Source of the DNA: Pseudomonas rustica
Lineage (GTDB): Bacteria > Pseudomonadota > Gammaproteobacteria > Pseudomonadales > Pseudomonadaceae
NCBI RefSeq assembly: GCF_018336155.1
Contig: NZ_JAGYHF010000007.1
Span: 62,001 to 126,000 of the forward strand
Reading direction: 5' to 3'
Length of the DNA stretch: 64,000 bases
A model generated the notes under the pieces. The model was given only the letters and a program-made list of their open reading frames with translations, made no database searches and was not told the origin of the DNA. How positions within the stretch are numbered: position 1 is the first letter of the stretch; every line of letters starts with the position of its first letter. Positions 1 to 7,958 of this stretch are shown here, piece after piece. The translations under genes were made by a program, and so were the position numbers.

Positions 1-277
1 AGTGCGCGAGAAAGTCGGCGGCGGCCCGGTGTACCTGAGCTTCGACATCGACGGCATCGATCCGGCCTGGGCACCTGGCACCGGCACCCCGGAAATCGGC
101 GGTCTGACGACCATTCAGGCGATTGAAATCGTTCGCGGCTGCCAAGGCCTCGACTTGATCGGTTGCGATCTGGTAGAAGTCTCGCCCGCTTACGACACCA
201 CCGGCAACACCTCGCTGCTGGCCGCCAACCTGCTGTACGAAATGCTCTGCGTACTGCCTGGCGTGGTTCACCGCTGA
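1..277 (+). CDS. gbuA: guanidinobutyrase/agmatinase family ureohydrolase, C-terminal part (cut by window start)
   Basis: Ureohydrolases use two Mn ions to split guanidino compounds into an amine and urea. The visible 91 residues carry the family signature: SFDIDGIDPAW supplies metal-binding Asp residues and PGTGTPEIGG follows, with the usual C-terminal LVEVSPAYD segment. The reading frame enters from before base 1, so the start and first metal site are missing. The following genes match the order gbuA-PA1420-PA1419-PA1418 in P. aeruginosa, which points to guanidinobutyrase (4-guanidinobutyrate to GABA plus urea) rather than agmatinase. The family is certain; the substrate is inferred from gene order. 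Confidence 0.85.
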   Translation, partial: VREKVGGGPVYLSFDIDGIDPAWAPGTGTPEIGGLTTIQAIEIVRGCQGLDLIGCDLVEVSPAYDTTGNTSLLAANLLYEMLCVLPGVVHR

Positions 278-287
278 GGGTTGCGTC

Positions 288-710
288 ATGAACGAACGTG
301 ATCAGGTTCTGCAAGCGGCCGCCGAACTGGTGGCTGCCTTTGCCCGTAACGATCGCGAGGCTTACTTCGGCGCGTTCAGCGCCGATGCAAGTTTCGTTTT
401 CTACACCCTCGAACAGCCGTTGCTGTCGCGCGATGCCTATCAGGCCTTGTGGGACAGCTGGCGCGCCGAGGATGGCTTCGAGGTGCTTGCGTGCACCTCG
501 AGCAACGCCTTCGTCAGCCTGCAAGGTGACGTGGCGATTTTCATCCATGACGTGGCCACCGAGCTGCGCATGCAAGGGGAGCAACACTTCAGCCAGGAGC
601 GCGAGACGATTGTTTTCAAGAAACAAGCGTCGAGCCTAGAACAACAAGGCCATTGGCTGGCCTGCCACGAACATTTGTCCGCGATGCCGGAAGGGCTGCC
701 ATCCCCTTAG
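288..710 (+). CDS. SnoaL-like/NTF2-fold protein of the gbu locus (PA1420 type)
   Basis: A 140-residue protein that starts 10 bases after the guanidinobutyrase stop, with GAGGG seven bases before the ATG, so it is probably co-transcribed. The N-terminal helix pattern (VLQAAAELVAAFARNDREAY) followed by FSADASFVFYT and a strand-rich second half fits the small cone-shaped NTF2/SnoaL fold often annotated DUF4440. No signal peptide or membrane segment is present, so it should be cytoplasmic. Its role in the locus is unknown; it could bind or modify a small pathway intermediate. The fold is inferred from sequence pattern only. Confidence 0.75.
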   Translation: MNERDQVLQAAAELVAAFARNDREAYFGAFSADASFVFYTLEQPLLSRDAYQALWDSWRAEDGFEVLACTSSNAFVSLQGDVAIFIHDVATELRMQGEQHFSQERETIVFKKQASSLEQQGHWLACHEHLSAMPEGLPSP

Positions 711-765
711 CCAAAACAGGTGACGCTCACGAACGATGAGCGCGCCTTTGTGATCGGAGCAGATC

Positions 766-2277
766 ATGAATAACAACAACAACGAAAAAAGCCTTAGCAG
801 CATTGAAACAAACGGGGTCGAACAGATCCCGGACCATGAGCGCGACGCCCGACCCAGCGACCTGTTTCGCTTGATCTTCGGCGGCGCCAATACCTTCGCC
901 ACCGCCGTGCTCGGCAGTTTCCCGGTGCTGTTCGGTCTGTCTTTTCAGGCCGGCGTCTGGGCGATTGTGCTGGGCGTGGTGGTCGGTGCGCTGATCCTTG
1001 CGCCGATGGGCCTGTTCGGCCCGCTCAACGGCACCAACAATGCTGTGTCATCGGGTGCGCATTTCGGTGTGCACGGGCGGATCGTCGGCTCGTTCCTGTC
1101 GTTGTTGACGGCGATCGCGTTCTTCTCACTGTCGGTGTGGAGTTCGGGTGACGCGCTGGTCGGTGGTGCCAAACGTCTGATCGGCCTGCCGGAAACCGAC
1201 CTGACCCTGGGTCTGGCCTACGGCTTGTTCGCGTTGCTGGTACTCACCGTGTGCATCTACGGCTTCCGCATCATGCTGTGGGTCAACCGCATCGCGGTGT
1301 GGGCCGCGAGCCTGTTGTTCCTGCTCGGCATTTTCGCCTTTGCCCCCGCCTTCGACAGCCAGTACGCCGGCAGCGTGGCCCTCGGCCAGGCAGGTTTCTG
1401 GGCGGCGTTTATCGGCGCCGCGCTGGTGGCGATGAGCAACCCGATTTCCTTTGGCGCCTTCCTCGGCGACTGGTCACGCTACATCCCGCGTACAACCCCG
1501 AAAGCCCGGATCATGCTGGCGGTGATCGCGGCACAGTTGGCAACCCTGATTCCGTTTCTGTTCGGCCTGACCACCGCGACCATCGTCGCGATCAAGGCGC
1601 CGGACTACATCGCGGCGAACAACTATGTCGGTGGTTTGCTGGCGGTGTCGCCGAGCTGGTTCTTCCTGCCTGTGTGCCTGATTGCGGTGATCGGCGGCAT
1701 GTCCACCGGCACCACGTCGCTGTATGGCACCGGGCTGGACATGTCCAGCGTGTTCCCGCGCGTGCTGTCGCGGGTGAAAGCGACGCTGTTGATCGGCGTG
1801 CTGTCGATTGCCTTTATCTTCATCGGTCGCTTTGCGGCGAACCTGGTGCAGAGCGTGTCGACCTTCGCCGTGCTGATCATCACCTGCACCACGCCATGGA
1901 TGGTGATCATGATCATCGGCCTGTTGGTACGTCGCGGTTTCTACTGCCCGGATGACCTGCAAGTGTTCACGCGCGGCGAACAGGGCGGACGCTACTGGTT
2001 CAACCACGGCTGGAACTGGCGCGGTCTGGGCGCATGGATCCCGAGCGCGGCGGTCGGCCTGTGCTTCGTCAACCTGCCGGGGCAATTCGTTGGCCCGCTG
2101 GGTGAAATGGCCGGCGGCATCGACATCAGCTTGCCAGTGACCCTGGGCCTGGCTTCGGTGGTGTACCTGACGCTGCTGAGCCTGTTCCCGGAACCGCGGG
2201 AAGTGTTCGGCCCGAAGGATGCACGGAGCCAAGGCGCGGAGTCGCCGGTTAAAGCGGCAATGCGACAAGCCGCCTGA
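766..2277 (+). CDS. NCS1-family purine/cytosine permease-like transporter
   Basis: A 503-residue inner-membrane protein with about twelve hydrophobic segments, the usual size for nucleobase:cation symporter-1 members. The N-terminal region contains FRLIFGGANTFATAVLG and the middle carries a conserved FGAFLGDWSRYIP block, both typical of the cytosine/allantoin permease branch. GGAG lies six bases before the ATG at 766. It sits in the position of PA1419 next to gbuA, so it may import a guanidino compound, amine or purine breakdown product rather than cytosine. The substrate cannot be read from the sequence. Confidence 0.85.
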   Translation: MNNNNNEKSLSSIETNGVEQIPDHERDARPSDLFRLIFGGANTFATAVLGSFPVLFGLSFQAGVWAIVLGVVVGALILAPMGLFGPLNGTNNAVSSGAHFGVHGRIVGSFLSLLTAIAFFSLSVWSSGDALVGGAKRLIGLPETDLTLGLAYGLFALLVLTVCIYGFRIMLWVNRIAVWAASLLFLLGIFAFAPAFDSQYAGSVALGQAGFWAAFIGAALVAMSNPISFGAFLGDWSRYIPRTTPKARIMLAVIAAQLATLIPFLFGLTTATIVAIKAPDYIAANNYVGGLLAVSPSWFFLPVCLIAVIGGMSTGTTSLYGTGLDMSSVFPRVLSRVKATLLIGVLSIAFIFIGRFAANLVQSVSTFAVLIITCTTPWMVIMIIGLLVRRGFYCPDDLQVFTRGEQGGRYWFNHGWNWRGLGAWIPSAAVGLCFVNLPGQFVGPLGEMAGGIDISLPVTLGLASVVYLTLLSLFPEPREVFGPKDARSQGAESPVKAAMRQAA

Positions 2278-2292
2278 ACAAACGCCTATCCC

Positions 2293-2384
2293 CTGTGGGA
2301 GCGAGCTTGCTCGCGAAAGCGATCTGTCAGTCACATCAGTGTTGAATGTGCCGACGCCTTCGCGAGCAAGCTCGCTCCCACAGG
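2293..2384. repeat. F1 REP pair, long-spacer form
   Basis: Two inverted copies of the F1 repeat (core GTGGGAGCGAGCTTGCTCGC, then its reverse complement ending CTCCCACAGG) with about 45 bases between. Each half is itself a small palindrome. It lies between the NCS1 and SSS transporter genes. Confidence 0.9.
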
Positions 2385-2432
2385 AGACTGAATTCAGCCT
2401 CACATAAAAAAGACAATCGGAGACACGCCATC

Positions 2433-3812
2433 ATGGCTTTGGATTTATTCGTCGTCCTCATCTACGCAGCCGGCATGCTTTTGCTCGGCTATTTCGGCAT
2501 GCGCAAGGCCAAAACCAACGAGGACTTTCTGGTCGCCGGTCGTAACCTCGGCCCAAGCTTGTACATGGGCACCATGGCCGCTACCGTGCTCGGTGGTGCG
2601 TCCACCGTCGGCACCGTTCGCCTCGGTTATGTGCATGGCATCTCCGGTTTCTGGCTGTGCGCCGCGCTGGGTTGCGGGATTCTCGCGCTGAACCTGTTTC
2701 TGGCCAAACCGCTGCTGAAACTGAAGATTTACACCGTTACCCAAGTGCTGGAAAAGCGCTACAACCCGATGGCTCGCTCGGCCTCCGCGCTGATCATGCT
2801 GGCCTACGCACTGATGATCGGCGTGACCTCGATCCTCGCGATCGGCACCGTTCTGCAAGTGCTGTTCGACCTGCCGTTCTGGGTCTCGGTACTGGTCGGT
2901 GGTGGCGTGGTGGTGATCTACTCGGCGATCGGCGGCATGTGGTCGCTGACCCTGACCGACATCGTCCAGTTCATCATCAAGACCGTTGGCCTGATGTTCA
3001 TCCTGTTGCCAATCTGCCTGTACCGCGTGGGCGGTTGGGACGAGTTGGTGCTGAAGTTGCCGGCCACCGCGTTCAACTTCACCACGATCGGTTGGGACAC
3101 GATCATCACCTACTTCATGATCTACTTCTTCGGCATTCTGATCGGTCAGGACATCTGGCAACGGGTGTTCACCGTCAAGAACGAAAAAGTCGCCAAGTAC
3201 GCCGGTAGCGCCGCCGGCATCTACTGCATCATCTACGGCCTGGCCTGCGCCCTGATCGGCATGGCGGCACACGTGCTGATTCCTGATCTGTCCAACGTCA
3301 ACAATGCCTTCGCCGCCATCGTCAAACTGTCGCTGCCGGACGGCATCCGGGGTCTGGTGATCGCGGCTGCACTGGCCGCCATGATGTCTACCGCCAGCGC
3401 CGGCCTGCTCGCCGCTGCCACCACCATTACCGAAGACCTGCTGCCGAAACTGCGCGGCGGTAAACAATCGAGCCTGGGCATCAACCGCCTGTTCACCCTG
3501 CTGACCGGTGTTGTGGTGCTGGGTATCGCTCTGGTGGTAAACGATGTGATCAGCGCGCTGACCCTCGCTTACAACCTGTTGGTCGGCGGCATGTTGATCC
3601 CGTTGATCGGGGCGATCTTCTGGAAACGCGCAACCACCGCCGGCGCCATCGCCAGCATGGGTCTGGGTTTCGCCACCGCCCTGTTGTTCATGATCAAGGA
3701 CGGCCTCGATGCCAACACGCCGATCTACTACAGCCTGGCTGTGGGCCTGATCAGTTTCGTGGTGGTCAGCCTGGTCTCCCCTCGCCCGGCAACCGTGGCG
3801 AGCGCGATCTAA
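2433..3812 (+). CDS. sodium:solute symporter (SSS family, PA1418 type)
   Basis: A 459-residue inner-membrane transporter of the SSS family, which drives solute uptake with the Na+ gradient. It has about 13 hydrophobic segments and an N-terminal YFGMRKAKTNEDFLVAGR block, typical of the family's first loop, then GGASTVGTVRLGY. The frame is open further upstream to 2346, but the ATG at 2433 is preceded by a fair ribosome site (ATCGGAGACA), and the upstream part lies in a REP element. Gene order equals PA1418 near gbuA. The likely cargo is an amine or related nitrogen source; this is inference from position. A strong terminator follows at 3844. Confidence 0.88.
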   Translation: MALDLFVVLIYAAGMLLLGYFGMRKAKTNEDFLVAGRNLGPSLYMGTMAATVLGGASTVGTVRLGYVHGISGFWLCAALGCGILALNLFLAKPLLKLKIYTVTQVLEKRYNPMARSASALIMLAYALMIGVTSILAIGTVLQVLFDLPFWVSVLVGGGVVVIYSAIGGMWSLTLTDIVQFIIKTVGLMFILLPICLYRVGGWDELVLKLPATAFNFTTIGWDTIITYFMIYFFGILIGQDIWQRVFTVKNEKVAKYAGSAAGIYCIIYGLACALIGMAAHVLIPDLSNVNNAFAAIVKLSLPDGIRGLVIAAALAAMMSTASAGLLAAATTITEDLLPKLRGGKQSSLGINRLFTLLTGVVVLGIALVVNDVISALTLAYNLLVGGMLIPLIGAIFWKRATTAGAIASMGLGFATALLFMIKDGLDANTPIYYSLAVGLISFVVVSLVSPRPATVASAI

Positions 3813-3843
3813 GCTTGATGTAACGACTTGATGCTTTCTTCGA

Positions 3844-3877
3844 CGGGTGTGGCGTCGGTTGCCACACCCGTTTTTTT
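3844..3877 (+). terminator. rho-independent terminator after the SSS symporter gene
   Basis: A perfect 10-bp stem (CGGGTGTGGC / GCCACACCCG) with a seven-base loop is followed by seven T. It ends the plus-strand transcript of the transporter genes. Confidence 0.92.
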
Positions 3878-3942
3878 CGTCTGTAGAAAAGTGCTGATGA
3901 AGATGCTTCACTCAGGCAGAACAACGACTAGAAAAAACTGCC

Positions 3943-4191
3943 ATGAGAAGAGCTGCCGTGCGTGCCGCCGTGCACCGGTTCATCCGCCGTCTGCTGGAGA
4001 ACCGCGACTTCAACGACCACACCAGCCTGGTGCAATTGGGGTTGGAAAAGGCCGATATCGAGGATTTGATCTTTCATCTGGAAGATGAATTCGGACTGAC
4101 GGCATTCACCGCCGAAGAAGACCGCATGCTCAAGACCGCGAAGACCGCGAATGACTTGAGCCGGTTTTTAATAGAGATTGGGCGGCATTGA
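3943..4191 (+). CDS. small acyl-carrier-protein-like protein lacking the phosphopantetheine serine
   Basis: An 82-residue protein with the four-helix pattern of acyl carrier proteins. The helix-2 block reads LVQLGLEKADIEDLIFHLE, then DEFGL, which aligns well with the classical DLGxDSLDxVELVxxLEEEFG. At the place of the serine that takes phosphopantetheine it has Lys36 (EKAD in place of DSLD), so it should not carry an acyl group in the normal way. The N-terminus is very basic. It stands alone after a terminator, without synthase or transferase partners. It may be a scaffold or regulatory homologue. Fold similarity is by eye; function unknown. Confidence 0.65.
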   Translation: MRRAAVRAAVHRFIRRLLENRDFNDHTSLVQLGLEKADIEDLIFHLEDEFGLTAFTAEEDRMLKTAKTANDLSRFLIEIGRH

Positions 4192-4198
4192 AAGCAAA

Positions 4199-4263
4199 AG
4201 ATCGCAGCCTTCGGCAGCTCCTACACTAATCCATGTAGGAGCTGCCGAAGGCTGCGATCTCTT
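4199..4263. repeat. F2 inverted repeat pair
   Basis: The F2 unit (GATCGCAGCCTTCGGCAGCT plus CCTACA) is followed, after about 12 bases, by its reverse complement. It lies between the convergent acyl-carrier-like and PA1414-type genes and could form a long stem-loop in both transcripts. Confidence 0.9.
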
Positions 4264-4280
4264 GATCCTTAAAGAGGCAC

Positions 4281-4409
4281 TTACCGCCGGCGCGGCTGGC
4301 GGCGACGCTGCTCGTCATCGGTGCGGATCGGGACAGGTTGCAGAGGCGGTTCGATCAAGCCGAGGGCAACACCCAAGTCGTGCAGCCAGTTTTGAATTTT
4401 CTCTTTCAT
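4281..4409 (-). CDS. PA1414 family small protein
   Basis: A 42-residue protein: an amphipathic N-terminal helix (IQNWLHDLGVALGLIEPP), a Pro-rich turn (LQPVPIR) and an Arg-rich tail ending QRRRQPRRR. I recognise it as the PA1414 family of Pseudomonas, and it occupies the equivalent position near gbuA. The ATG at 4409 is chosen because a GGGGG stretch lies seven bases before it; the ATG at 4415 would be only one base from that site. In P. aeruginosa this locus is strongly expressed in low oxygen and its transcript includes the small RNA SicX. I see no clear Anr site (TTGAT-N4-ATCAA) upstream here. Confidence 0.75.
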   Translation of the reverse strand: MKEKIQNWLHDLGVALGLIEPPLQPVPIRTDDEQRRRQPRRR

Positions 4410-4691
4410 CGTCATGCCCCCTTCAGGGTGGTGCTGAGCGACCGGAATTCTGAGGCCGCTTCGCACTGATAATAGTCCGAAGTCCTACGCAATGCTCGGC
4501 GAAATCCGCAATGATCTGTTACTGAATGGAACAGAATCTGCAGCCATTGGTTCAAGCCGTTTCTCGCACATCCGCCGAAGCCGCGGGATAGACAGCCTGC
4601 AGCACTTCTAAACACGCATTCGGATTGGCCCCGACCCTGCCTTTGGCCACATGAGCCATGTTGTCGCACCCCCTGAATGCTCGGCCAGCGG
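4410..4691 (-). other. leader region of the PA1414-type gene, possible SicX-like RNA
   Basis: About 280 bases without a convincing gene lie between the PA1414-type start and the DMT exporter stop. In P. aeruginosa the corresponding 5' region yields the SicX small RNA. An open frame here (4412-4669, minus) has no recognisable features. I cannot show an RNA from sequence alone and see neither an Anr box nor a clear terminator. Confidence 0.3.
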
Positions 4692-5621
4692 CTACTGACC
4701 CAGCGCTTTGCGCAAACGCCGACGCACCCACTGTTCGGCGCTGACGAAGGTGATGCCGAGCAACACCAGCACGGCGCCGATGATGAAGTTCAGGCTCAGC
4801 TCTTCGCCGAGCAGAATCACGCCGAAGGTCACGCCGAACAGCGGCGTCATAAACGAAAACACCGCGAGATTGGCCGCCAGATACCGACGCAACAGCCAGA
4901 ACCACACCAGGTAACTGAAGAACGACACCACCAGCCCTTGGAACAGCACACTGGCCACCGCCACCGTGGTCAGGTTGACGTGAGTGATCTGGCCGCTGAA
5001 CAGCGCGATCAACAACAGCCCGACGAAACCGACCATCAATTGATAGAACAGGGTCAAGGTCACCGGCGCGTCGGATAAGCGCGAGGCACGCACGACCACG
5101 GTGGTCGCGCCCCAACAGGCACCGGCCAGAATCCCGAAGAAGTCACCGAGCAGCATGTTCCGGTCGAGGTTGTCCCACGACACGCCGCCAGCGAAGGCAA
5201 TCGCGATGCCGATGAAGGCGAGCAGAATCCCCAGCCATTGCAACGGCCGCAGACGCTCGCTGGCCAGCAGAAAATGCACGCCCAACGCGGTGAAGATCGG
5301 CGCGGTGTAGAGGAATACCGACATGTGCGCGGCCGTGGTCAGTTGCAGGCCTTCGGAGATAAAGAAAAATTCCAGACCGAACAGCGCACCGGCGAGCAAA
5401 CCGCCGCGCCAGGTGTTGCCGACCTGATCCCAACCGCCCTTCCAGCAGATCAACAATCCTACAAGCAACGCGGAAATGCCTGACCGCCCCGCCGCCTGCA
5501 TCACCGGTGCAATGTCCGGCGCGGCCCATTTGATCATGACTTGCTGCACGCCCCAGATCAGGCACAGGCCGATCATCACTTGCAGGGCAAACCGGTCGGC
5601 ATTGCGCCGCTCGACACTCAC
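4692..5621 (-). CDS. EamA/DMT-family transporter
   Basis: A 309-residue inner-membrane protein with ten hydrophobic segments arranged as two EamA repeats (roughly residues 12-145 and 155-295), the size and layout of drug/metabolite exporters. The first repeat opens LIWGVQQVMIKWAAPDIAPV. The GTG at 5621 is favoured: GAGG sits seven bases upstream, while the longer frame to 5657 begins without a ribosome site. It is a stand-alone gene; the substrate is not readable. Confidence 0.85.
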   Translation of the reverse strand: MSVERRNADRFALQVMIGLCLIWGVQQVMIKWAAPDIAPVMQAAGRSGISALLVGLLICWKGGWDQVGNTWRGGLLAGALFGLEFFFISEGLQLTTAAHMSVFLYTAPIFTALGVHFLLASERLRPLQWLGILLAFIGIAIAFAGGVSWDNLDRNMLLGDFFGILAGACWGATTVVVRASRLSDAPVTLTLFYQLMVGFVGLLLIALFSGQITHVNLTTVAVASVLFQGLVVSFFSYLVWFWLLRRYLAANLAVFSFMTPLFGVTFGVILLGEELSLNFIIGAVLVLLGITFVSAEQWVRRRLRKALGQ

Positions 5622-5775
5622 CGCAACACCTCGAACACACACAACATGGCAGGCCATCCAATGGTCAGAAAACAGTGTTGGGGATTATCAATGAGTCGAG
5701 GGGAAAAAGGCGTCTGGAAAAGACATTTGTTTCTTCTGTAGCGTCAGCGGTGAATGGCCGTCGGCTGCGCCGCCA

Positions 5776-5840
5776 TTCGCGAGCAAGCCCGCTCCCACAA
5801 TGGCAACGCATTTCCCTGTAGGAGCGAGCCTGCTCGCGAA
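5776..5840. repeat. F1 REP pair, short-spacer reversed form
   Basis: Two F1 units face each other with the TTCGCGAGCAAG ends outside and CTCCCACA ends inside, separated by about 17 bases. This is the opposite arrangement to the long-spacer elements. Confidence 0.88.
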
Positions 5841-5873
5841 GAGGCCCTCACTGCCACCCCATATGAAGGATCA

Positions 5874-6272
5874 TCAGCGCCGGCCAAACCGCCTCGCCAC
5901 CAAATACCCAACCGCACAAGCCACAGCCGTCGCCACCATCCCCCACACCCAATCCATCAACGTCACCTGCACCGACCACCCACGTAACGTCGCCCAATTC
6001 GTCAGGTCATACGTCCCATACGCCACCAGCCCCAGCAACGCCCCCCTCTTCATCGCCCACTGCCAACTCAGCGCGGGCAACACTACAAACACCACACAAC
6101 CCAAAACATACAGGCAATAAAAAACCGCGGCCGGTAACAGCAGCGGTTTTTCCAGCATCAGCGAACCGAGCAGTTCGCGGTAGGTCGGCGCCATCAACAG
6201 CCCCAGCCAGATGCCGTCGAGCAGAAGAAACGTCAGCAGCGTGGCGACGTAGGCAATCAGCGATCTTTTCAT
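5874..6272 (-). CDS. DUF2177 family membrane protein
   Basis: A 132-residue protein with four hydrophobic segments (near residues 5-25, 45-67, 75-90, 108-125). The N-terminus has LLDGIWLGLLM and the middle has YGTYDLTNWATLRGW, both hallmarks of DUF2177, a bacterial inner-membrane family without known function. ATG at 6272 is chosen because GAGGG lies seven bases before it; a GTG one codon upstream is too close. It stands alone between two repeats, and the function remains unknown. Confidence 0.85.
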   Translation of the reverse strand: MKRSLIAYVATLLTFLLLDGIWLGLLMAPTYRELLGSLMLEKPLLLPAAVFYCLYVLGCVVFVVLPALSWQWAMKRGALLGLVAYGTYDLTNWATLRGWSVQVTLMDWVWGMVATAVACAVGYLVARRFGRR

Positions 6273-6286
6273 CACACCACCCTCAA

Positions 6287-6360
6287 TGTAGGAGCTGCCG
6301 CAGGCTGCGATCTTTTGACCTTGAAGATCAACAGATCGCAGCCTGCGGCAGCTCCTACAT
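6287..6360. repeat. F2 inverted repeat pair
   Basis: TGTAGGAGCTGCCGCAGGCTG starts one arm (first 20 bases as in F2) and the reverse complement follows after a short spacer containing TTTTGACC. It lies between two genes on the minus strand (DUF2177 and cvfB) and could fold into a hairpin at the 3' end of the cvfB transcript. Confidence 0.9.
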
Positions 6361-6375
6361 GGGGCTGGCGTGGGC

Positions 6376-7212
6376 TCAGGTTAGTTCAATGCGATCGGCA
6401 TGAATAACGATCTTGCCTTCCTTGTACAGCGAACCGATGGCCTTCTTGAAGTTGCCTTTGCTGACGCCGAACAGGCTGCTGATCAGCGCCGGATCGCTCT
6501 TGTCGCTGACCGGCAGCGTGCCGTCGTTGTCACGCAACTTGGCGAGAATCTTCGAGTTGAGGCTGCTCGCTGCTTCCTGACCCACCGGTTGCAGGCTCAG
6601 GGCAATCTTGCCGTCGGCGCGCACTTCCTTGATGTAGCCCTTCTCGCTCATGCCGGCGCGCATGAACTTGAAGATTTCGTTCTTGTGGATCAAACCCCAG
6701 TGCTTGTTGTTGATGATCGCCTTGAAGCCCATGTCGGTGGCTTCGGCGACCAGCAGATCAACTTCCTGGCCCTGGCTGTAATTGGCCGGGGTTTTGTCGA
6801 GATAGCGATCCAGCCGCGCGGTGGCGGTGATGCGGCGGGTGTGCTTGTCGAGGTAGACGTGCACCACGCAGTACTCGCCGGCGGTCATCTGGCGCTTTTC
6901 TTCGGAATACGGCAGCAACAGATCCTTCGGCAGCCCCCAATCGAGGAACACACCAATGCTGTTGACTTCAACAACTTTCAGACTGGCAAATTCGCCGACC
7001 TGAACTTTTGGTTTCTCTGTGGTAGCGAGAAGTTTGTCTTCGCTGTCCAGATAAACAAAAACGTTGAGCCAATCTTCATCTTCGCTGGGAATATCTTTAG
7101 GGATATAACGGTTAGGCAAAAGAATCTCGCCGTCCGCACCGCCGTCCAGATATAAACCGAAGTTAGTGTGTTTAACCACTTGCAAACTGTTGTAACGCCC
7201 GACTAAAGCCAT
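6376..7212 (-). CDS. cvfB: CvfB-type S1 RNA-binding protein
   Basis: A 278-residue cytoplasmic protein with tandem S1-like beta-barrels followed by a C-terminal winged helix, the arrangement of CvfB, an RNA-binding regulator first studied in Staphylococcus virulence. Visible markers are LVGRYNSLQVVKHTNFGLYL at the start, GVFLDWGLPKDLLLPYSE in the second barrel and GVSKGNFKKAIGSLYKEGK in the winged helix. Start at 7212: GAGGG lies about eight bases upstream, whereas the alternative ATG at 7227 overlaps that site. It is a single gene. Confidence 0.85.
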   Translation of the reverse strand: MALVGRYNSLQVVKHTNFGLYLDGGADGEILLPNRYIPKDIPSEDEDWLNVFVYLDSEDKLLATTEKPKVQVGEFASLKVVEVNSIGVFLDWGLPKDLLLPYSEEKRQMTAGEYCVVHVYLDKHTRRITATARLDRYLDKTPANYSQGQEVDLLVAEATDMGFKAIINNKHWGLIHKNEIFKFMRAGMSEKGYIKEVRADGKIALSLQPVGQEAASSLNSKILAKLRDNDGTLPVSDKSDPALISSLFGVSKGNFKKAIGSLYKEGKIVIHADRIELT

Positions 7213-7552
7213 TTCCAGAACCCTCATTACGTGGGCGGCATTCTACCCGTTTTTGCCGTGAACGTTCGCCGGCAGATCCTCGGTTTCGGCTAAATCTGCG
7301 CCACGCCTTGATTTTCCTTGATCGCCGACGAGCGAGGTGCCGCTCGTCAGTCTGTCAGCGAGGGTTTCAGCCGCGACATAATGTCCCGCCAAACAGCAAT
7401 GATCTTATTTAAAACAGCAGGTTAGCTGGATATTCCAATTAATTAACCGCGAATAATGCAGCGCTGCACTGGGTTATTCCCGGGGATATTTACCAAGCAA
7501 TTGTCAAGTAATTACTGTACGATGCCTGGCCGAGTTACTTTTCTACAGGTTA
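7213..7552. promoter_or_regulatory. 340-base intergenic region with hairpin and palindrome
   Basis: This gap separates the divergent cvfB and 62-residue protein genes. It holds a perfect 8-bp hairpin (GACGAGCG / CGCTCGTC, 7327-7348, no T run) and a 12-base perfect palindrome TGCAGCGCTGCA (7457-7468), then an AT-rich stretch suited to a promoter for the rightward gene. No coding region is evident. Confidence 0.45.
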
Positions 7553-7741
7553 ATGGCCGCCATGCGTGTAAAAGCATCCAACAGCAAAGCAAAGCCAGCT
7601 CCAGCCGTTGAAACCAGCGAATCGATCAACGATCAAATCGCAGCGTTCCTCAAGTCCGGCGGCGAGATCCAGCAAATTGCCAAAGGCGTCAGTGGCCAGA
7701 CGTTCGGCCCGTCCAAGCAGATCAGCCTGGGCAAGAAGTAA
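7553..7741 (+). CDS. small conserved protein, 59-62 residues
   Basis: The N-terminal third is basic and rich in Ala, Lys and Pro, suggesting disorder. It is followed by a short helix (INDQIAAFLKSGGEIQQIA) and a Gly/Ser tail ending in QISLGKK. The FLKSGGEIQQI motif resembles the FLSRGGKVQEI motif of the Pseudomonas RNA-polymerase-binding regulator SutA, so a nucleic-acid or polymerase partner is possible, but this is a short match. The ATG at 7553 has AGG only three bases upstream and the one at 7562 has it twelve bases upstream, so the start is open. Function unknown. Confidence 0.65.
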   Translation: MAAMRVKASNSKAKPAPAVETSESINDQIAAFLKSGGEIQQIAKGVSGQTFGPSKQISLGKK

Positions 7742-7760
7742 CACCCGGTTTTACACCCGT

Positions 7761-7791
7761 CCAGAGGCGCTTTGAGCTTCGAAGCGCCTGG
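7761..7791 (+). terminator. stem-loop after the small gene
   Basis: Arms AGGCGCTT and AAGCGCCT (8 bp, extended by CCAG/TGG with one bulge) flank a nine-base loop. There is no T run, so it may end or merely stabilise the transcript. Confidence 0.4.
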
Positions 7792-7958
7792 ACTGGCACC
7801 GCCCAACACCCTCCCCGTTTTAAACATCCCAGATATCAAATATTCAGAAATCGACGAACGGCCTTCAATGCCGAGCATTCGCCGGTATCCTTGCACGCGT
7901 CTAGATCAAGCGTTTCAGCAGGCCCGCCGTCCTGCGCTCGCTGTTCATGGAGTGACGC

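Noticed and set aside
2445..3911. Long minus-strand frame opposite the SSS symporter
   Set aside because: Composition rich in His, Asp and Arg, typical of a shadow; the plus strand codes a clear transporter.
4412..4669. Minus-strand 85-residue frame upstream of the PA1414-type gene
   Set aside because: No ribosome site or family pattern; this region is better seen as a leader.
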